This document shows, in pieces, positions 45,761 through 54,511 of a DNA stretch of 64,000 nucleotides; the stretch's first letter is position 1, and each line of letters starts with the position of its first letter. The translations under genes were made by a program, and so were the position numbers. Under the pieces are notes generated by a model, which ran no database searches, was not told the origin of the DNA, and saw nothing but the letters and a program-made list of their open reading frames with translations. The stretch is from Comamonadaceae bacterium. GTDB lineage: Bacteria; Pseudomonadota; Gammaproteobacteria; Burkholderiales; Burkholderiaceae_C. Location: the NCBI GenBank assembly GCA_947454955.1, contig CANGLW010000004.1:62001-126000 (forward strand). The letters are read 5' to 3'.

Positions 45761-46572
45761 AGATCCAACTGCTCTCTGACCTGCATCTGGAGACGCACCC
45801 GCAGTTTGTGCCGCAGCACGCCAGCGGCGCCGATGTGCTGGTGCTGGCAGGTGACATCGGCTCATACCAAAGCGGCAGCAGTTTGAGCGGCGATGATTTT
45901 GGCCTGAGTCGTTTTGCCAACTGGCCCGTGCCGGTGGTGTTTGTGCCGGGCAACCACGAGTACGACGCGCTGGACTTTGACGAGGCCCATGCGCGACTGC
46001 AAGCCATTTGCGCGCGCTATGGTTTTCATTGGTTGGAGCGCGGCGTATTGACCCACACCGATTTGGATTTACGTGTACCGCCCGTGCGCTTCATCGGCAC
46101 CACGCTGTGGACCGACTTTGATGCCTTGATTCCTGCAACGGCCACCCCCACTGCAGCGCTGCGCGCCCGCGAGAAAGCCTTTCGCGCCGCCAACTTTTAC
46201 TTGCGTAAAACCACCACCACGCGCCACGGCCAGCCCTTCTTGGCCGAGCAGGTGCGCGAGCAAAGCTTGCTGTGCCAAGCCTGGTTGCGCAACGCGTTGG
46301 CCCAGCCCTTTGAAGGCCATACCGTGGTGGTGACGCACTTCGCACCCAGTTTGCAAAGCGCTGACCCGCGCTACGGCATGACGCCAGGCACCGCAGGCTT
46401 TTGCAACAACTTGGATGACTTGCTGCCGCAAGCGCAACTGTGGCTGCACGGGCATTTGCATTGCCCGCAAAACTACGTGGTCGGTGGATGCCGCGTGGTG
46501 GCCAACCCGCTGGGCTATGCGCGCAAAAACGAACAGCTGCATTTCCAAGCCAACAGTGCTATCACTTTGTGA
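45757..46572 (+). CDS. Calcineurin-like metallophosphoesterase
   Basis: A 271-residue phosphoesterase with metal-binding motifs SDLHLE at the start, AGDIG near 31-35, GNHEYD near 65-70, VVTHFAPS, and HGHLHCPQNY. It is cytoplasmic, without a signal peptide. The ATG at 45757 overlaps the LysR stop. The last codons (NSAITL) arise from an AT-rich patch at 46552-46573 that also supplies the stop, so the C-terminus may have been altered. Substrate unknown. Confidence 0.85.
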   Translation: MKIQLLSDLHLETHPQFVPQHASGADVLVLAGDIGSYQSGSSLSGDDFGLSRFANWPVPVVFVPGNHEYDALDFDEAHARLQAICARYGFHWLERGVLTHTDLDLRVPPVRFIGTTLWTDFDALIPATATPTAALRAREKAFRAANFYLRKTTTTRHGQPFLAEQVREQSLLCQAWLRNALAQPFEGHTVVVTHFAPSLQSADPRYGMTPGTAGFCNNLDDLLPQAQLWLHGHLHCPQNYVVGGCRVVANPLGYARKNEQLHFQANSAITL

Positions 46573-46611
46573 GCGTGGTGTGATGGCCGTGCCTTCTGAG
46601 TCGATAAAAGC

Positions 46612-46625
46612 TTGACGCGCGTCAA
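46612..46625. promoter_or_regulatory. FNR/CRP-family box upstream of uspA
   Basis: TTGACGCGCGTCAA is a perfect palindrome of the TTGAC-N4-GTCAA type. If centred at -41.5 the start would be near 46660; TAGAGT at 46647-46652 then fits as a -10 hexamer (4/6), 24 bases before the uspA start codon. Confidence 0.6.
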
Positions 46626-46675
46626 ACCGCGCCGGCCCCAGGCGCCTAGAGTCGGTCTTGCAAAGGAGACCGCTC

Positions 46676-47098
46676 ATGAAAATTTTGCTGGCCATTGATG
46701 GCAGTGCCTACACCAAGAAAATGGTGGCCTACCTGGTCACCCACGCTGACATGTTCAGCGCAGCCAACACCTACACCTTGTTCCATGCGCAGCCGCAATT
46801 ACCCGGGCGCGCACGCGCAGCCGTGGGTGCGAGCGTGGTCAAGCAATACCAGTCTGAAGAAGCCGAGAAGGTGCTCGGGCCTGTGTCGAAATTTTTGGTG
46901 CGCCACGGCCTGGATCCGAAAAGCGAATGGCATGTGGGCCACGCGGCCGATGAGATTGCCCGCGCCGCACAACGCGGCGACTACGACCTCGTCATCATGG
47001 GCTCACACGGTCACACCGCGCTGGCCAATTTGGTGATGGGCTCGGTGGCCACCAAGGTGCTGGCCTCGTGCGATGTGCCGGTGCTGCTGGTGCGTTAA
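46676..47098 (+). CDS. Universal stress protein (UspA family)
   Basis: A 140-residue Usp domain. The ATG at 46676 is used, with a GGAGACCGCTC ribosome site. The ATP-binding motif GSHGHTALANLVMGSVATKVL is near residues 114-134 (G-2x-G-9x-GS), so it is the ATP-binding class. Usp proteins of this type often respond to low oxygen or energy stress. The FNR-like box ahead suggests anaerobic induction. It is convergent with paaK. Confidence 0.9.
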   Translation: MKILLAIDGSAYTKKMVAYLVTHADMFSAANTYTLFHAQPQLPGRARAAVGASVVKQYQSEEAEKVLGPVSKFLVRHGLDPKSEWHVGHAADEIARAAQRGDYDLVIMGSHGHTALANLVMGSVATKVLASCDVPVLLVR

Positions 47099-47117
47099 TC
47101 GTCGCTTAATTCGTGCG

Positions 47118-48428
47118 TTAATTTTTCGGCCGCTTGTCCACCACACGACGGGCTTTGCCGGTTTGGGTGCGCTCAATCGCACCGGGTGCCAGCACCTGCA
47201 CACGGGTGCTGATGCCCACCAAGGTCTTGATGCGGCCCTGCAAATGCTGGGCAATACCGGCCACCTCGTCCGCGCTCAGGTTGGCGTGCTGGGGCTGCAG
47301 CTCACTCAAGACCTCCACCTCGTCGAGCTTGCCTTCGCGGCTCACCACCACTTGGTAAAGCGGCGTGAGTTGGCCTTGCTTGAGCACGATCTCTTCGATT
47401 TGCGTGGGGAACACATTCACACCACGGATGATGAGCATGTCGTCGGATCGACCCACAATTTTGCCCATGCGCCGAAACGCGCGTGCGGTGGGCGGCAGCA
47501 AACGCGTGAGGTCGCGCGTGCGGTAGCGAATGATGGGAAACGCCTCTTTGGTGAGTGAGGTGAACACCAACTCGCCCTCTTCCCCATCGGGCAGGACCTC
47601 GCCGGTGACCGGGTCGATGATCTCGGGGTAGAAGTGGTCTTCCCAAATCACCGGGCCGTCTTTGGTCTCCACGCATTCGCTGGCCACGCCCGGTCCCATC
47701 ACTTCCGACAGGCCGTAAATGTCCACCGCATCAATGCCCGCTTGCGCTTCGATCTCGGCGCGCATGGCCTCGGTCCACGGCTCGGCACCGAAGATGCCGA
47801 TCTCCAACGACGTGTCGCGCGGGTCGATGCCCTGGCGCACGAACTCTTCCATCACCACCTGCATGTACGAGGGCGTGACCATGATGATGCGCGGCTTGAA
47901 GTCGGTGATGAGTTGCACCTGCTTCTCAGTCTGCCCGCCCGACATCGGAATCACCGTACAGCCCAAACGCTCAGCACCGTAATGCGCACCCAAGCCACCG
48001 GTGAACAAACCATAACCGTAGGCCACATGCACCAAGTCACCTGCGCGGCCACCGGCGGCGCGTATGGAGCGCGCCACCAAATCAGCCCAGTGGTTGATGT
48101 CGTTGAGGGTGTAGCCCACCACCGTGGGTTTGCCGGTGGTGCCAGAAGATGCGTGCACCCGCGCCAGCTGCGTGCGCGGCACGGCGAACATGCCAAAGGG
48201 GTAGTTGTTGCGCAGGTCTTGCTTGACGGTGAAGGGGAACTTGCTCAAGTCCGACAGCGTTTTGAAATCACTCGGGTGCACGCCCGCAGCGTCAAAGGCT
48301 TGGCGGTAATGCGCCACGTTGGCGTACACATGCTCAAGCGTGTGGCGCAGGCGCTGGGTTTGCAGCGCGGTGATCTCGTCGCGGCTGGCGGTTTCAATCG
48401 GGTCTAGGCCCGTGGGGGTGCTGTGCAT
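47118..48428 (-). CDS. paaK: Phenylacetate-CoA ligase
   Basis: A 436-residue adenylate-forming enzyme that activates phenylacetate with CoA and ATP, the first step of the paa pathway. The P-loop-like SSGTTGKPTVVGYT lies near residues 93-106, and the later YGLSEVMGPGVASECVETKDGP and IIRYRTRDLTRLL are typical of PaaK. It follows paaG by 60 bases and is the last gene of the minus-strand paa run. Confidence 0.93.
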   Translation of the reverse strand: MHSTPTGLDPIETASRDEITALQTQRLRHTLEHVYANVAHYRQAFDAAGVHPSDFKTLSDLSKFPFTVKQDLRNNYPFGMFAVPRTQLARVHASSGTTGKPTVVGYTLNDINHWADLVARSIRAAGGRAGDLVHVAYGYGLFTGGLGAHYGAERLGCTVIPMSGGQTEKQVQLITDFKPRIIMVTPSYMQVVMEEFVRQGIDPRDTSLEIGIFGAEPWTEAMRAEIEAQAGIDAVDIYGLSEVMGPGVASECVETKDGPVIWEDHFYPEIIDPVTGEVLPDGEEGELVFTSLTKEAFPIIRYRTRDLTRLLPPTARAFRRMGKIVGRSDDMLIIRGVNVFPTQIEEIVLKQGQLTPLYQVVVSREGKLDEVEVLSELQPQHANLSADEVAGIAQHLQGRIKTLVGISTRVQVLAPGAIERTQTGKARRVVDKRPKN

Positions 48429-48488
48429 CTTGTCTCCTGGGGTCGTGCGGTCTCGTTGATCGCGTGGGGCCTCTTCGTGCCCTGAGTT

Positions 48489-49286
48489 TCATCGGCCTTT
48501 GAACACCGGCGCGCGCTTCTCGCCAAAGGCTTTCACGCCTTCAGCGTAATCATCGGTCGCGCCCAACTCGCGTTGCAAATCGCGCTCTAAATTAAGTTGC
48601 GTGTCCAGGTCGTTGTGCGCGGCAGCGTCAATGGCTTGCTTGATGCGCGCAAAACCTTGCGTGGGGCCACTTGCCAATTGCGCAGCCAAAGCTTGGGTGT
48701 GCGCTTCCAGGGCTTCGGGGGCCACGGCCTCCCAAATCAAGCCCCATTGCACAGCTTGCTCGGCGGTCAAGGTGCTGCCCAACATGGCCAGGCCCATCGC
48801 GCGCGCGCGGCCCACCAACTGCGGCAAATACCAGGTGCCACCGGCATCGGGCACCAGGCCGAGCTTGGCAAAAGGCTGGATGAATTTGGCAGCAGTAGAG
48901 GCCACCACGATGTCGCACGACAAAGCGATGTTGGCGCCCGCACCAGCGGCCACACCATTGACCGCGCAGACCACCGGTTTGGGCATGGCGCGCAAGCGAC
49001 GCACCAAGGGGCCGTAGTATTTTTCTAAAGACTCACCCAGATCCGGGCGCGTGCCACTGGGGGCCACCGCACGGTCGCCCAGGTCTTGGCCTGCGCAAAA
49101 GCCGCGGCCTGCACCGGTGAGCAAGACCGCGCGCACATCGGTGTTGTCACGCGCTTCGTCCAGCGCGCGGTGCAACTCCAGATGCATGGCCACGGTGAAG
49201 CTGTTGAGCTTGTCGGGGCGGTTGAGGGTGATGCGGGCTACGCCGTCGCGCACCTCCACCAGCAAGTTTTCAAAGGGCTGACTCAC
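48489..49286 (-). CDS. paaG: Enoyl-CoA hydratase/isomerase PaaG
   Basis: A 265-residue crotonase-fold enzyme. In the paa pathway PaaG isomerises the ring 1,2-epoxide to an oxepin. The family motif AGRGFCAGQDLGDRAVA is near residues 57-73, with AVNGVAAGAGANIALSCD for the oxyanion hole. It starts 9 bases after paaE and ends 60 bases before paaK. PaaF/paaG paralogues are hard to tell apart; position favours paaG. Confidence 0.88.
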   Translation of the reverse strand: MSQPFENLLVEVRDGVARITLNRPDKLNSFTVAMHLELHRALDEARDNTDVRAVLLTGAGRGFCAGQDLGDRAVAPSGTRPDLGESLEKYYGPLVRRLRAMPKPVVCAVNGVAAGAGANIALSCDIVVASTAAKFIQPFAKLGLVPDAGGTWYLPQLVGRARAMGLAMLGSTLTAEQAVQWGLIWEAVAPEALEAHTQALAAQLASGPTQGFARIKQAIDAAAHNDLDTQLNLERDLQRELGATDDYAEGVKAFGEKRAPVFKGR

Positions 49287-49295
49287 GTTGTCTCC

Positions 49296-50378
49296 TCAAT
49301 GTTGTTCGGCGTCGTAATTGATCACCAGCTTATCGCTGACCGGGTAGCTCTGGCAACCCAGCACAAACCCACGCGCGACCTCGTAGTCTTCCAGCGCGTA
49401 GTTGATGTCCATGTCCACCTCGCCCTGGGTGACCTTGCAGCGGCAGGTGGAACACACCCCGCCCTTGCACGAGTAAGGCAACTCAATGCCCTGGGCCAGC
49501 GCAGCGTCCACCAGGTTTTTATCTTTGGGCATGTGGAACACGCGCTGGGCGCCATCCATCACCACCGTGACTTCGCAGCCCGCATCGGTCGTTGCCACAA
49601 CGCGGGGTGCGCGGTCATTCGTGTTCGCAGTGCCAAACAATTCCACCTTGATGCGCTCTTTGGCAATGCCTGCGTCTTGCATGGCTTGTGAGGCCGCGAG
49701 CATCATGCTTTGCGGGCCGCAAATGAAAGCGACATCCACCGTGCTGGCATCGACCCAGTGCTTCATGATTTGCGAAATTTTCTCGCCGTCAATGCGGCCG
49801 TTGAAGAGCGGCACATCTTGCGTTTCGCGGCTCATCACCCACACGATGTTCAATCGCGTGAGGAAACGGTCTTTGAGGTTTTCGAGTTCTTCTTTGAACA
49901 TCACGCTGCCCGAGGCGCGGTTGCCATAGATGAGCGTGACGCGGCTGTGGGGCTCGGCAAGCAGCGTGCTCTCCACAATCGACAACACCGGTGTGATGCC
50001 ACTGCCCGCAGCCACGCACAAGACATGGCGTGCGGACTCAGGCGCCAAGGGCATGGTGAAGTGGCCTTGCGGGGGCATGACCTCCAAGCTGCTGCCGGGC
50101 TGCAGGTTGTCGAGCGCCCAATTGGAAAATACGCCGCCATTCACCCGCTTGATGGCCACGCGCAATGGACCTCCTTGCTGCTGGCTTTGGGCGGATGCGC
50201 AAATCGAGTACGAGCGACGAAGCTCAGAGCTATCAATTTGAGAGCGCAGAGTGAGGTACTGACCGGGCACAAAATGAAATGTCTCTTGCAAGTCAGCGGG
50301 CACCGCGAAAGTGATGGCGGCTGAGTCGCGGGTCAGGGGCGTGACCGATTGCACGGTCAGGGCATGGAAATGGTGCAC
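49296..50378 (-). CDS. paaE: Phenylacetyl-CoA epoxidase reductase PaaE
   Basis: A 360-residue reductase: an FAD/NAD(P)H domain in the first two-thirds, with RRSYSICAS and GSGITPVLSI, and a C-terminal plant-type 2Fe-2S domain (LPYSCKGGVCSTCRCKV). It transfers electrons to the PaaAC oxygenase. The start is probably the GTG at 50378, with a GAGGA ribosome site and 9 bases after the paaD stop; the frame runs to 50498 but overlaps paaD. An AT-rich patch at 50219-50251 encodes residues around RSQIDSSELRR. Confidence 0.93.
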   Translation of the reverse strand: MHHFHALTVQSVTPLTRDSAAITFAVPADLQETFHFVPGQYLTLRSQIDSSELRRSYSICASAQSQQQGGPLRVAIKRVNGGVFSNWALDNLQPGSSLEVMPPQGHFTMPLAPESARHVLCVAAGSGITPVLSIVESTLLAEPHSRVTLIYGNRASGSVMFKEELENLKDRFLTRLNIVWVMSRETQDVPLFNGRIDGEKISQIMKHWVDASTVDVAFICGPQSMMLAASQAMQDAGIAKERIKVELFGTANTNDRAPRVVATTDAGCEVTVVMDGAQRVFHMPKDKNLVDAALAQGIELPYSCKGGVCSTCRCKVTQGEVDMDINYALEDYEVARGFVLGCQSYPVSDKLVINYDAEQH

Positions 50379-50386
50379 GTCAGTCC

Positions 50387-50878
50387 TCAGTGCGGTTTGA
50401 AGTAATCGAAGGGTTCGAGGCAACTGTTGCAGCGGTACAGCGCCTTGCAAGCGGTCGACCCGAATTGCGAGATGAGCCGGGTGTGGGCCGAGTTGCACAG
50501 CGGGCAGGCCACCGCTGCGCCAGGCTTTTGCAAATGCACCACCGTGTCATGGCTCAAATGTGCGGGCGGCGCAATGCCATAAGCGCGCAGGGCCTCGCGG
50601 CCACGCTGGCTCATCCAGTCACTCGTCCAAGGCGGGGCAATTTGGGTGCGTATCTTGGCTTGCAAGCCGTGTTGTTGCAAGGCTTGGGTGATGTCATTTG
50701 CTATGACTTCAGTAGCAGGACAGCCGCTGTAAGTGGGGGTCACCACCACTTCTACCTCAACACCTTGCACAGAGACCTCGCGCACAATGCCCAAATCCAC
50801 CACCGAGACCACCGGCACCTCGGGGTCCATGACGGCATCGAGCCATTGCCACACCTCGGCTTTGGTTGCGGTAGTCAT
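50387..50878 (-). CDS. paaD: Phenylacetyl-CoA epoxidase assembly protein PaaD
   Basis: A 163-residue protein with an N-terminal MIP18/DUF59-type domain (WLDAVMDPEVPVVSVVDLGIVREV) and a C-terminal zinc motif (CPLC...CNSC). It assists iron-sulfur cluster assembly of the PaaABCE epoxidase. The ATG at 50878 is preferred over a TTG six bases earlier. An AT-rich patch (50694-50720) falls in the segment TEVIANDITQ. The next gene is paaE. Confidence 0.92.
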   Translation of the reverse strand: MTTATKAEVWQWLDAVMDPEVPVVSVVDLGIVREVSVQGVEVEVVVTPTYSGCPATEVIANDITQALQQHGLQAKIRTQIAPPWTSDWMSQRGREALRAYGIAPPAHLSHDTVVHLQKPGAAVACPLCNSAHTRLISQFGSTACKALYRCNSCLEPFDYFKPH

Positions 50879-50908
50879 CGCCAAGGCTTCACAGCAAGGT
50901 GGTGAGGT

Positions 50909-51652
50909 TCACCACTGCGCGCCAGGGTAGGTTCGCTGCAGGAACTGCATGTCAGCCAGCATGTAGCCCAGGTGCTCGGTGTGCACGCCACGCTTGCCAC
51001 CTTTTTGGTGACCCTCAAACGTGGGCATGGTCAAAGTGGCTGCGCTCAAGACCTCGCTCACCAACGCCAACCATGGCGCTTGCAGGCTGCTGGCCAGGGG
51101 CGCGGTGCCTTGCTCGGCACAGGCCTGGTCCACCGCGTCGTCCATGAACCACTCTTGCGCGTAGGGCCACAGCAGGTCGAGTGCAGCTTGCATGCGGGTG
51201 TGGCTCTCGGCGGTGCCGTCGCCCAAAGCGCGCACCAAATGGCTGCTGCGCTCGAGGTGGTAGCGCACTTCTTTGGCTGACTTTTGCGCGATCTCGGCCA
51301 CGCGTGCATCCGCACTGCGGCTCAAAGCGCCCAGCAACAAATGGTGCCAAGCGTCAAACAAAAACTGGCGCATCACGGTGTTGCCGTAGTGGCCGTTGGG
51401 TTGCTCCACCAACAACAGGTTGCGGAACTGGTGCGCATCGCGCCCATAAGCCAGGGCGTCTTCATCACGCCCCCGGCCTTCAACTTCACCAGCGTAGGTG
51501 AGCCACAAGCGGGCTTGACCCAGCAGGTCCAGCGCGGTGTTGGTCAGGGCCAGGTCTTCTTCCAGCGCGGGGCCGTGGCCGCACCACTCGCTCAAGCGGT
51601 GCGACAAGATCAAGGCGTTGTCGCCCAAGCGCAGCAGGTAGTCAAGGTTCAT
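50909..51652 (-). CDS. paaC: Phenylacetyl-CoA epoxidase subunit PaaC
   Basis: A 247-residue ferritin-like structural partner of PaaA. The start MNLDYLLRLGDNALILSHRLSEWCGHGPALEEDLALTN is typical; the family lacks a full set of iron ligands. It is essential for the oxygenase complex. Spacing to paaB (4 bases) and paaD (about 30 bases) shows an operon. Confidence 0.93.
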   Translation of the reverse strand: MNLDYLLRLGDNALILSHRLSEWCGHGPALEEDLALTNTALDLLGQARLWLTYAGEVEGRGRDEDALAYGRDAHQFRNLLLVEQPNGHYGNTVMRQFLFDAWHHLLLGALSRSADARVAEIAQKSAKEVRYHLERSSHLVRALGDGTAESHTRMQAALDLLWPYAQEWFMDDAVDQACAEQGTAPLASSLQAPWLALVSEVLSAATLTMPTFEGHQKGGKRGVHTEHLGYMLADMQFLQRTYPGAQW

Positions 51653-51656
51653 GGCA

Positions 51657-51956
51657 TTACATGTTCTTCACGCCCTCGGGCGTGGGGAAAAACGTGGGGT
51701 GGCGGTAGACCTTGCTTTGCGCGGGGTCGAACAGCGCGTCTTTGTCAGCCGGGTCGCTGGCCACGATGTCGGCGGCGCGCACCACCCAAATGCTCACGCC
51801 TTCGTTGCGGCGGGTGTAGACGTCGCGCGCGTGTTGCACGGCTGCAGTGGCGTCGGCCGCGTGCAAGCTGCCCACGTGTTTGTGCGAGAGGCCGTGTTGG
51901 CTGCGGATGAAAACTTCCCATAAGGGCGAGGATGCCGTGGTCGTGGTGTTGCTCAT
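51657..51956 (-). CDS. paaB: Phenylacetyl-CoA epoxidase subunit PaaB
   Basis: A 99-residue small subunit with WEVFIRSQHGLSHKHVGSLHAADATAA and the later IWVVRAADIVASDPADKD. It organises the PaaAC core into the larger complex. Operon position between paaA and paaC is canonical. Confidence 0.93.
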   Translation of the reverse strand: MSNTTTTASSPLWEVFIRSQHGLSHKHVGSLHAADATAAVQHARDVYTRRNEGVSIWVVRAADIVASDPADKDALFDPAQSKVYRHPTFFPTPEGVKNM

Positions 51957-51971
51957 GGTGTCCCTTTGAAT

Positions 51972-52967
51972 TTACGCAGCCTGCTGGGTGTGCGCTGCCG
52001 CTTGTTTGTCGGCGTGGGCACTCAGCGCCTCACGCACCCACGCGCCTTCGTCCCAGGCTTTTTTGCGGGCGGCCAAGCGCTCGGCGTTGCAAGGGCCTTT
52101 GCCGTTGACCACGTTGAAAAACTCCACCCAATCGATCTGGCCGAAGTCGTAATGGCCGCGCGCCTCGTTCCACTTCAAATCGAGGTCGGGCAACTCAAGC
52201 CCCAGAAATTCGATTTGCGGCACGGTCTGGTCGATGAAGCGCTGGCGCAACTCGTCGTTCGAATGGCGCTTGATTTTCCAAGCCATGCTTTGCGCGCTGT
52301 TGGCTGATTTGTCATCGGCCGGGCCGTGCATGGCCAGCGACGGCCACCACCAGCGGTTGAGCGCGTCTTGCGCCATGGCCTTTTGCTCGGGCGTGCCGCG
52401 TGCCAAGGTGGTCATGATCTCAAAGCCCTGGCGTTGGTGGAAGGACTCTTCTTTGCACACCCGCACCATGGCGCGTGCATACGGGCCATAGGAGCAGCGG
52501 CACAGCGGGATTTGGTTGACGATGGCCGAGCCATCCACCAGCCAGCCGATGGCCCCAATATCGGCCCAGCTCAGCGTGGGGTAGTTGAAGATGCTGGAGT
52601 ACTTGGCTTTGCCGGCCAGCAGGTCCTGGTAGAGGTCGTCACGCGCCACGCCCAGGGTTTCGGCCGCGCTGTAGAGGTACAGGCCATGGCCCGCCTCGTC
52701 TTGGATTTTCGCCATCAAAATGGCTTTGCGCTTGAGGGTGGGCGCGCGGGTGAGCCAGTTGGCCTCGGGCAGCATGCCCACGTACTCGGAGTGCGCGTGC
52801 TGCGAAATTTGACGCACCAGGGTCTTGCGGTAAGCCGCAGGCATCCAGTCGCGCGGCTCGATCTTGATGCCCGCGTCCACACGCTCTTGAAACGCGCGCT
52901 CTTGCGGCTCCATGGCTTCGAGCTTTTTCACCGACGTGCTGCCGGTTTCCACCATTTGTGCGTACAT
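51972..52967 (-). CDS. paaA: Phenylacetyl-CoA epoxidase catalytic subunit PaaA
   Basis: A 331-residue ferritin-like di-iron oxygenase that forms the ring 1,2-epoxide on phenylacetyl-CoA. Carboxylate/His iron ligands are visible in [14 protein letters not shown] and [12 protein letters not shown]. It is the first gene of the minus-strand operon paaABCDEGK. A PaaX-type operator lies between it and paaX. Confidence 0.95.
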   Translation of the reverse strand: MYAQMVETGSTSVKKLEAMEPQERAFQERVDAGIKIEPRDWMPAAYRKTLVRQISQHAHSEYVGMLPEANWLTRAPTLKRKAILMAKIQDEAGHGLYLYSAAETLGVARDDLYQDLLAGKAKYSSIFNYPTLSWADIGAIGWLVDGSAIVNQIPLCRCSYGPYARAMVRVCKEESFHQRQGFEIMTTLARGTPEQKAMAQDALNRWWWPSLAMHGPADDKSANSAQSMAWKIKRHSNDELRQRFIDQTVPQIEFLGLELPDLDLKWNEARGHYDFGQIDWVEFFNVVNGKGPCNAERLAARKKAWDEGAWVREALSAHADKQAAAHTQQAA

Positions 52968-53021
52968 CTTGTCCCCAAAGTTTGCGCTGGATCATGGCCA
53001 ACTTGAAGCCATCATCGTATT

Positions 53022-53058
53022 GATACAAAATGTATCCAACAACTGAATTCTTTGTATC
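53022..53058. promoter_or_regulatory. PaaX-type operator between paaA and paaX
   Basis: GATACA-AAA-TGTATC (53022-53036) is a perfect inverted repeat, and another TGTATC occurs at 53053-53058. The site lies 55 bases before the paaA start and just ahead of the paaX TTG, consistent with shared repression by PaaX. Confidence 0.7.
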
Positions 53059-53061
53059 ACT

Positions 53062-53958
53062 TTGTCCGGTCTGCACATCACCAACCCTGCCCTGCTGGCC
53101 CTTAAAAAGGGCCTGGTATTGCGCGCCAACTCGCTGCTGATGACCATGGTGGGCGACGCCCTGGCCCCGCGTAAACAAGCGGTGTGGTTGGGCAGCCTGA
53201 TTGAGATGGCCGGCTTGTTTGAGGTGTCCTCGCGCCTGGTGCGCACCAGCGCGTTTCGGCTCACCGCGGATGACTGGTTTGAAGTGGAGCGGGTCGGGCG
53301 GCGCAGTTACTACCGTTTGTCTGCGGCCGGTTTGGCGCGGGTGCTGCATGCCGACAAGCGCATTTACGAGTTTGAGCTGCCACCGTGGGACGGGCTGTGG
53401 ACGCTGGTGATGTTGGATGGGCGTCTGCGTGCGAGCCTGCGCCAAGACCTCAAGCGTGAACTCAAGTGGCAAAGCTTTGGGCAACTCTCGCCCACCATGT
53501 TTGCGCACCCGCAGGTGGACCGCAAATCGCTGGCCGACATCTTGAAACAAACCCGCACCCAAGACCAGGTGGCGGTGCTGCAAGCGCAAAGCCTGGGTGG
53601 CACAGCGGCCTTGCAGTCCATCATGGCGCAGACCTTCAAGCTGCCGCAAGTCGCGCAGATGTGGGCGCAGTTCATCAAGCGTTTTGCGCCCCTGCGCGCC
53701 GCAGGCCTCAAGCCCCATGAAGCGTTTTATGTGCGCACACTCTTGATTCACGAGTACCGCCGCGTGCTCTTGCGCGACCCGAATTTACCCGCCGAATTTT
53801 TACCGCCCGCTTGGCCTGGCTTGCAGGGCCGCGCCTTGTGCAAAGCGCTGTACCGTGACTTGTTGGCGGGCAGTGAACGCTATGTGATGGACCAGCTCCA
53901 AACCAGCGCAGGGCCGCTGAAGAAAACGCCGCGTGCGATCGAGCGGCGGGTGGTGTGA
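53062..53958 (+). CDS. paaX: Phenylacetic acid degradation repressor PaaX
   Basis: A 298-residue protein of the PaaX family, a winged-helix repressor relieved by phenylacetyl-CoA. The N-terminal ANSLLMTMVGDALAPRKQAVWLGSLIEMAG and the later SSRLVRTSAFRLTADDWFEVERVGRRSYYRLSAAG are typical. The only upstream start is a TTG at 53062; an ATG at residue 27 would cut the domain, so the TTG is preferred. It is divergent from paaA. Confidence 0.88.
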   Translation: MSGLHITNPALLALKKGLVLRANSLLMTMVGDALAPRKQAVWLGSLIEMAGLFEVSSRLVRTSAFRLTADDWFEVERVGRRSYYRLSAAGLARVLHADKRIYEFELPPWDGLWTLVMLDGRLRASLRQDLKRELKWQSFGQLSPTMFAHPQVDRKSLADILKQTRTQDQVAVLQAQSLGGTAALQSIMAQTFKLPQVAQMWAQFIKRFAPLRAAGLKPHEAFYVRTLLIHEYRRVLLRDPNLPAEFLPPAWPGLQGRALCKALYRDLLAGSERYVMDQLQTSAGPLKKTPRAIERRVV

Positions 53959-54010
53959 GGCAGGCCGTGCCTAGAATGCAGCGAATCACAAAAACCAAAA
54001 GAGGACGACC

Positions 54011-54454
54011 ATGAGCAACACCTACGCTGACCCCCAAGCCCTGGCGCACGCTGTGGGGCAAGCCATGTTTGCGGTGGACACCGCCAGCAAAGACACCATG
54101 GGCATGACCCTGGTGTCGTGCACACCGGGGCGCGCGGTGATGCGCATGCCCGTGCAACAACTGCACCTCAACGGCCATCAAATTTGCCACGGTGGTTTCA
54201 TCTTCACCCTGGCCGATTCCACCTTTGCGTTTGCGTGCAACAGCTACAACCTCAACACCGTGGCCTCGGGCTGCAGCATCGAGTTTTTGCGCCCCGGCAA
54301 AGCGGGCGATGTGCTGACCGCCACCGCACAAGAGCAGGTGCGCAGCGGGCGCCATGGTATTTACGACATCGAGGTGCGCAACCAGCGTGACGAAGTGGTG
54401 GCCATGTTTCGCGGCAAAAGCGCGCAAATTCAAGGCACCGTGCTGCCCGACTAA
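54011..54454 (+). CDS. paaI: Hydroxyphenylacetyl-CoA thioesterase PaaI
   Basis: A 147-residue hotdog-fold thioesterase that releases CoA from dead-end phenylacetyl-CoA intermediates. The motif NGHQICHGGFIFTLADSTFAFACNS is near residues 54-78 (catalytic Asp in LADS). It is on the plus strand, downstream of paaX and away from the paaA-K operon. Start with AGAGGACGACC ribosome site. Confidence 0.9.
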   Translation: MSNTYADPQALAHAVGQAMFAVDTASKDTMGMTLVSCTPGRAVMRMPVQQLHLNGHQICHGGFIFTLADSTFAFACNSYNLNTVASGCSIEFLRPGKAGDVLTATAQEQVRSGRHGIYDIEVRNQRDEVVAMFRGKSAQIQGTVLPD

Positions 54455-54511
54455 GGCTGACGCACGCCCTACGGCCGCGCAAGGTCTTGTGCCTGCGGGG
54501 ATAATCCACAG

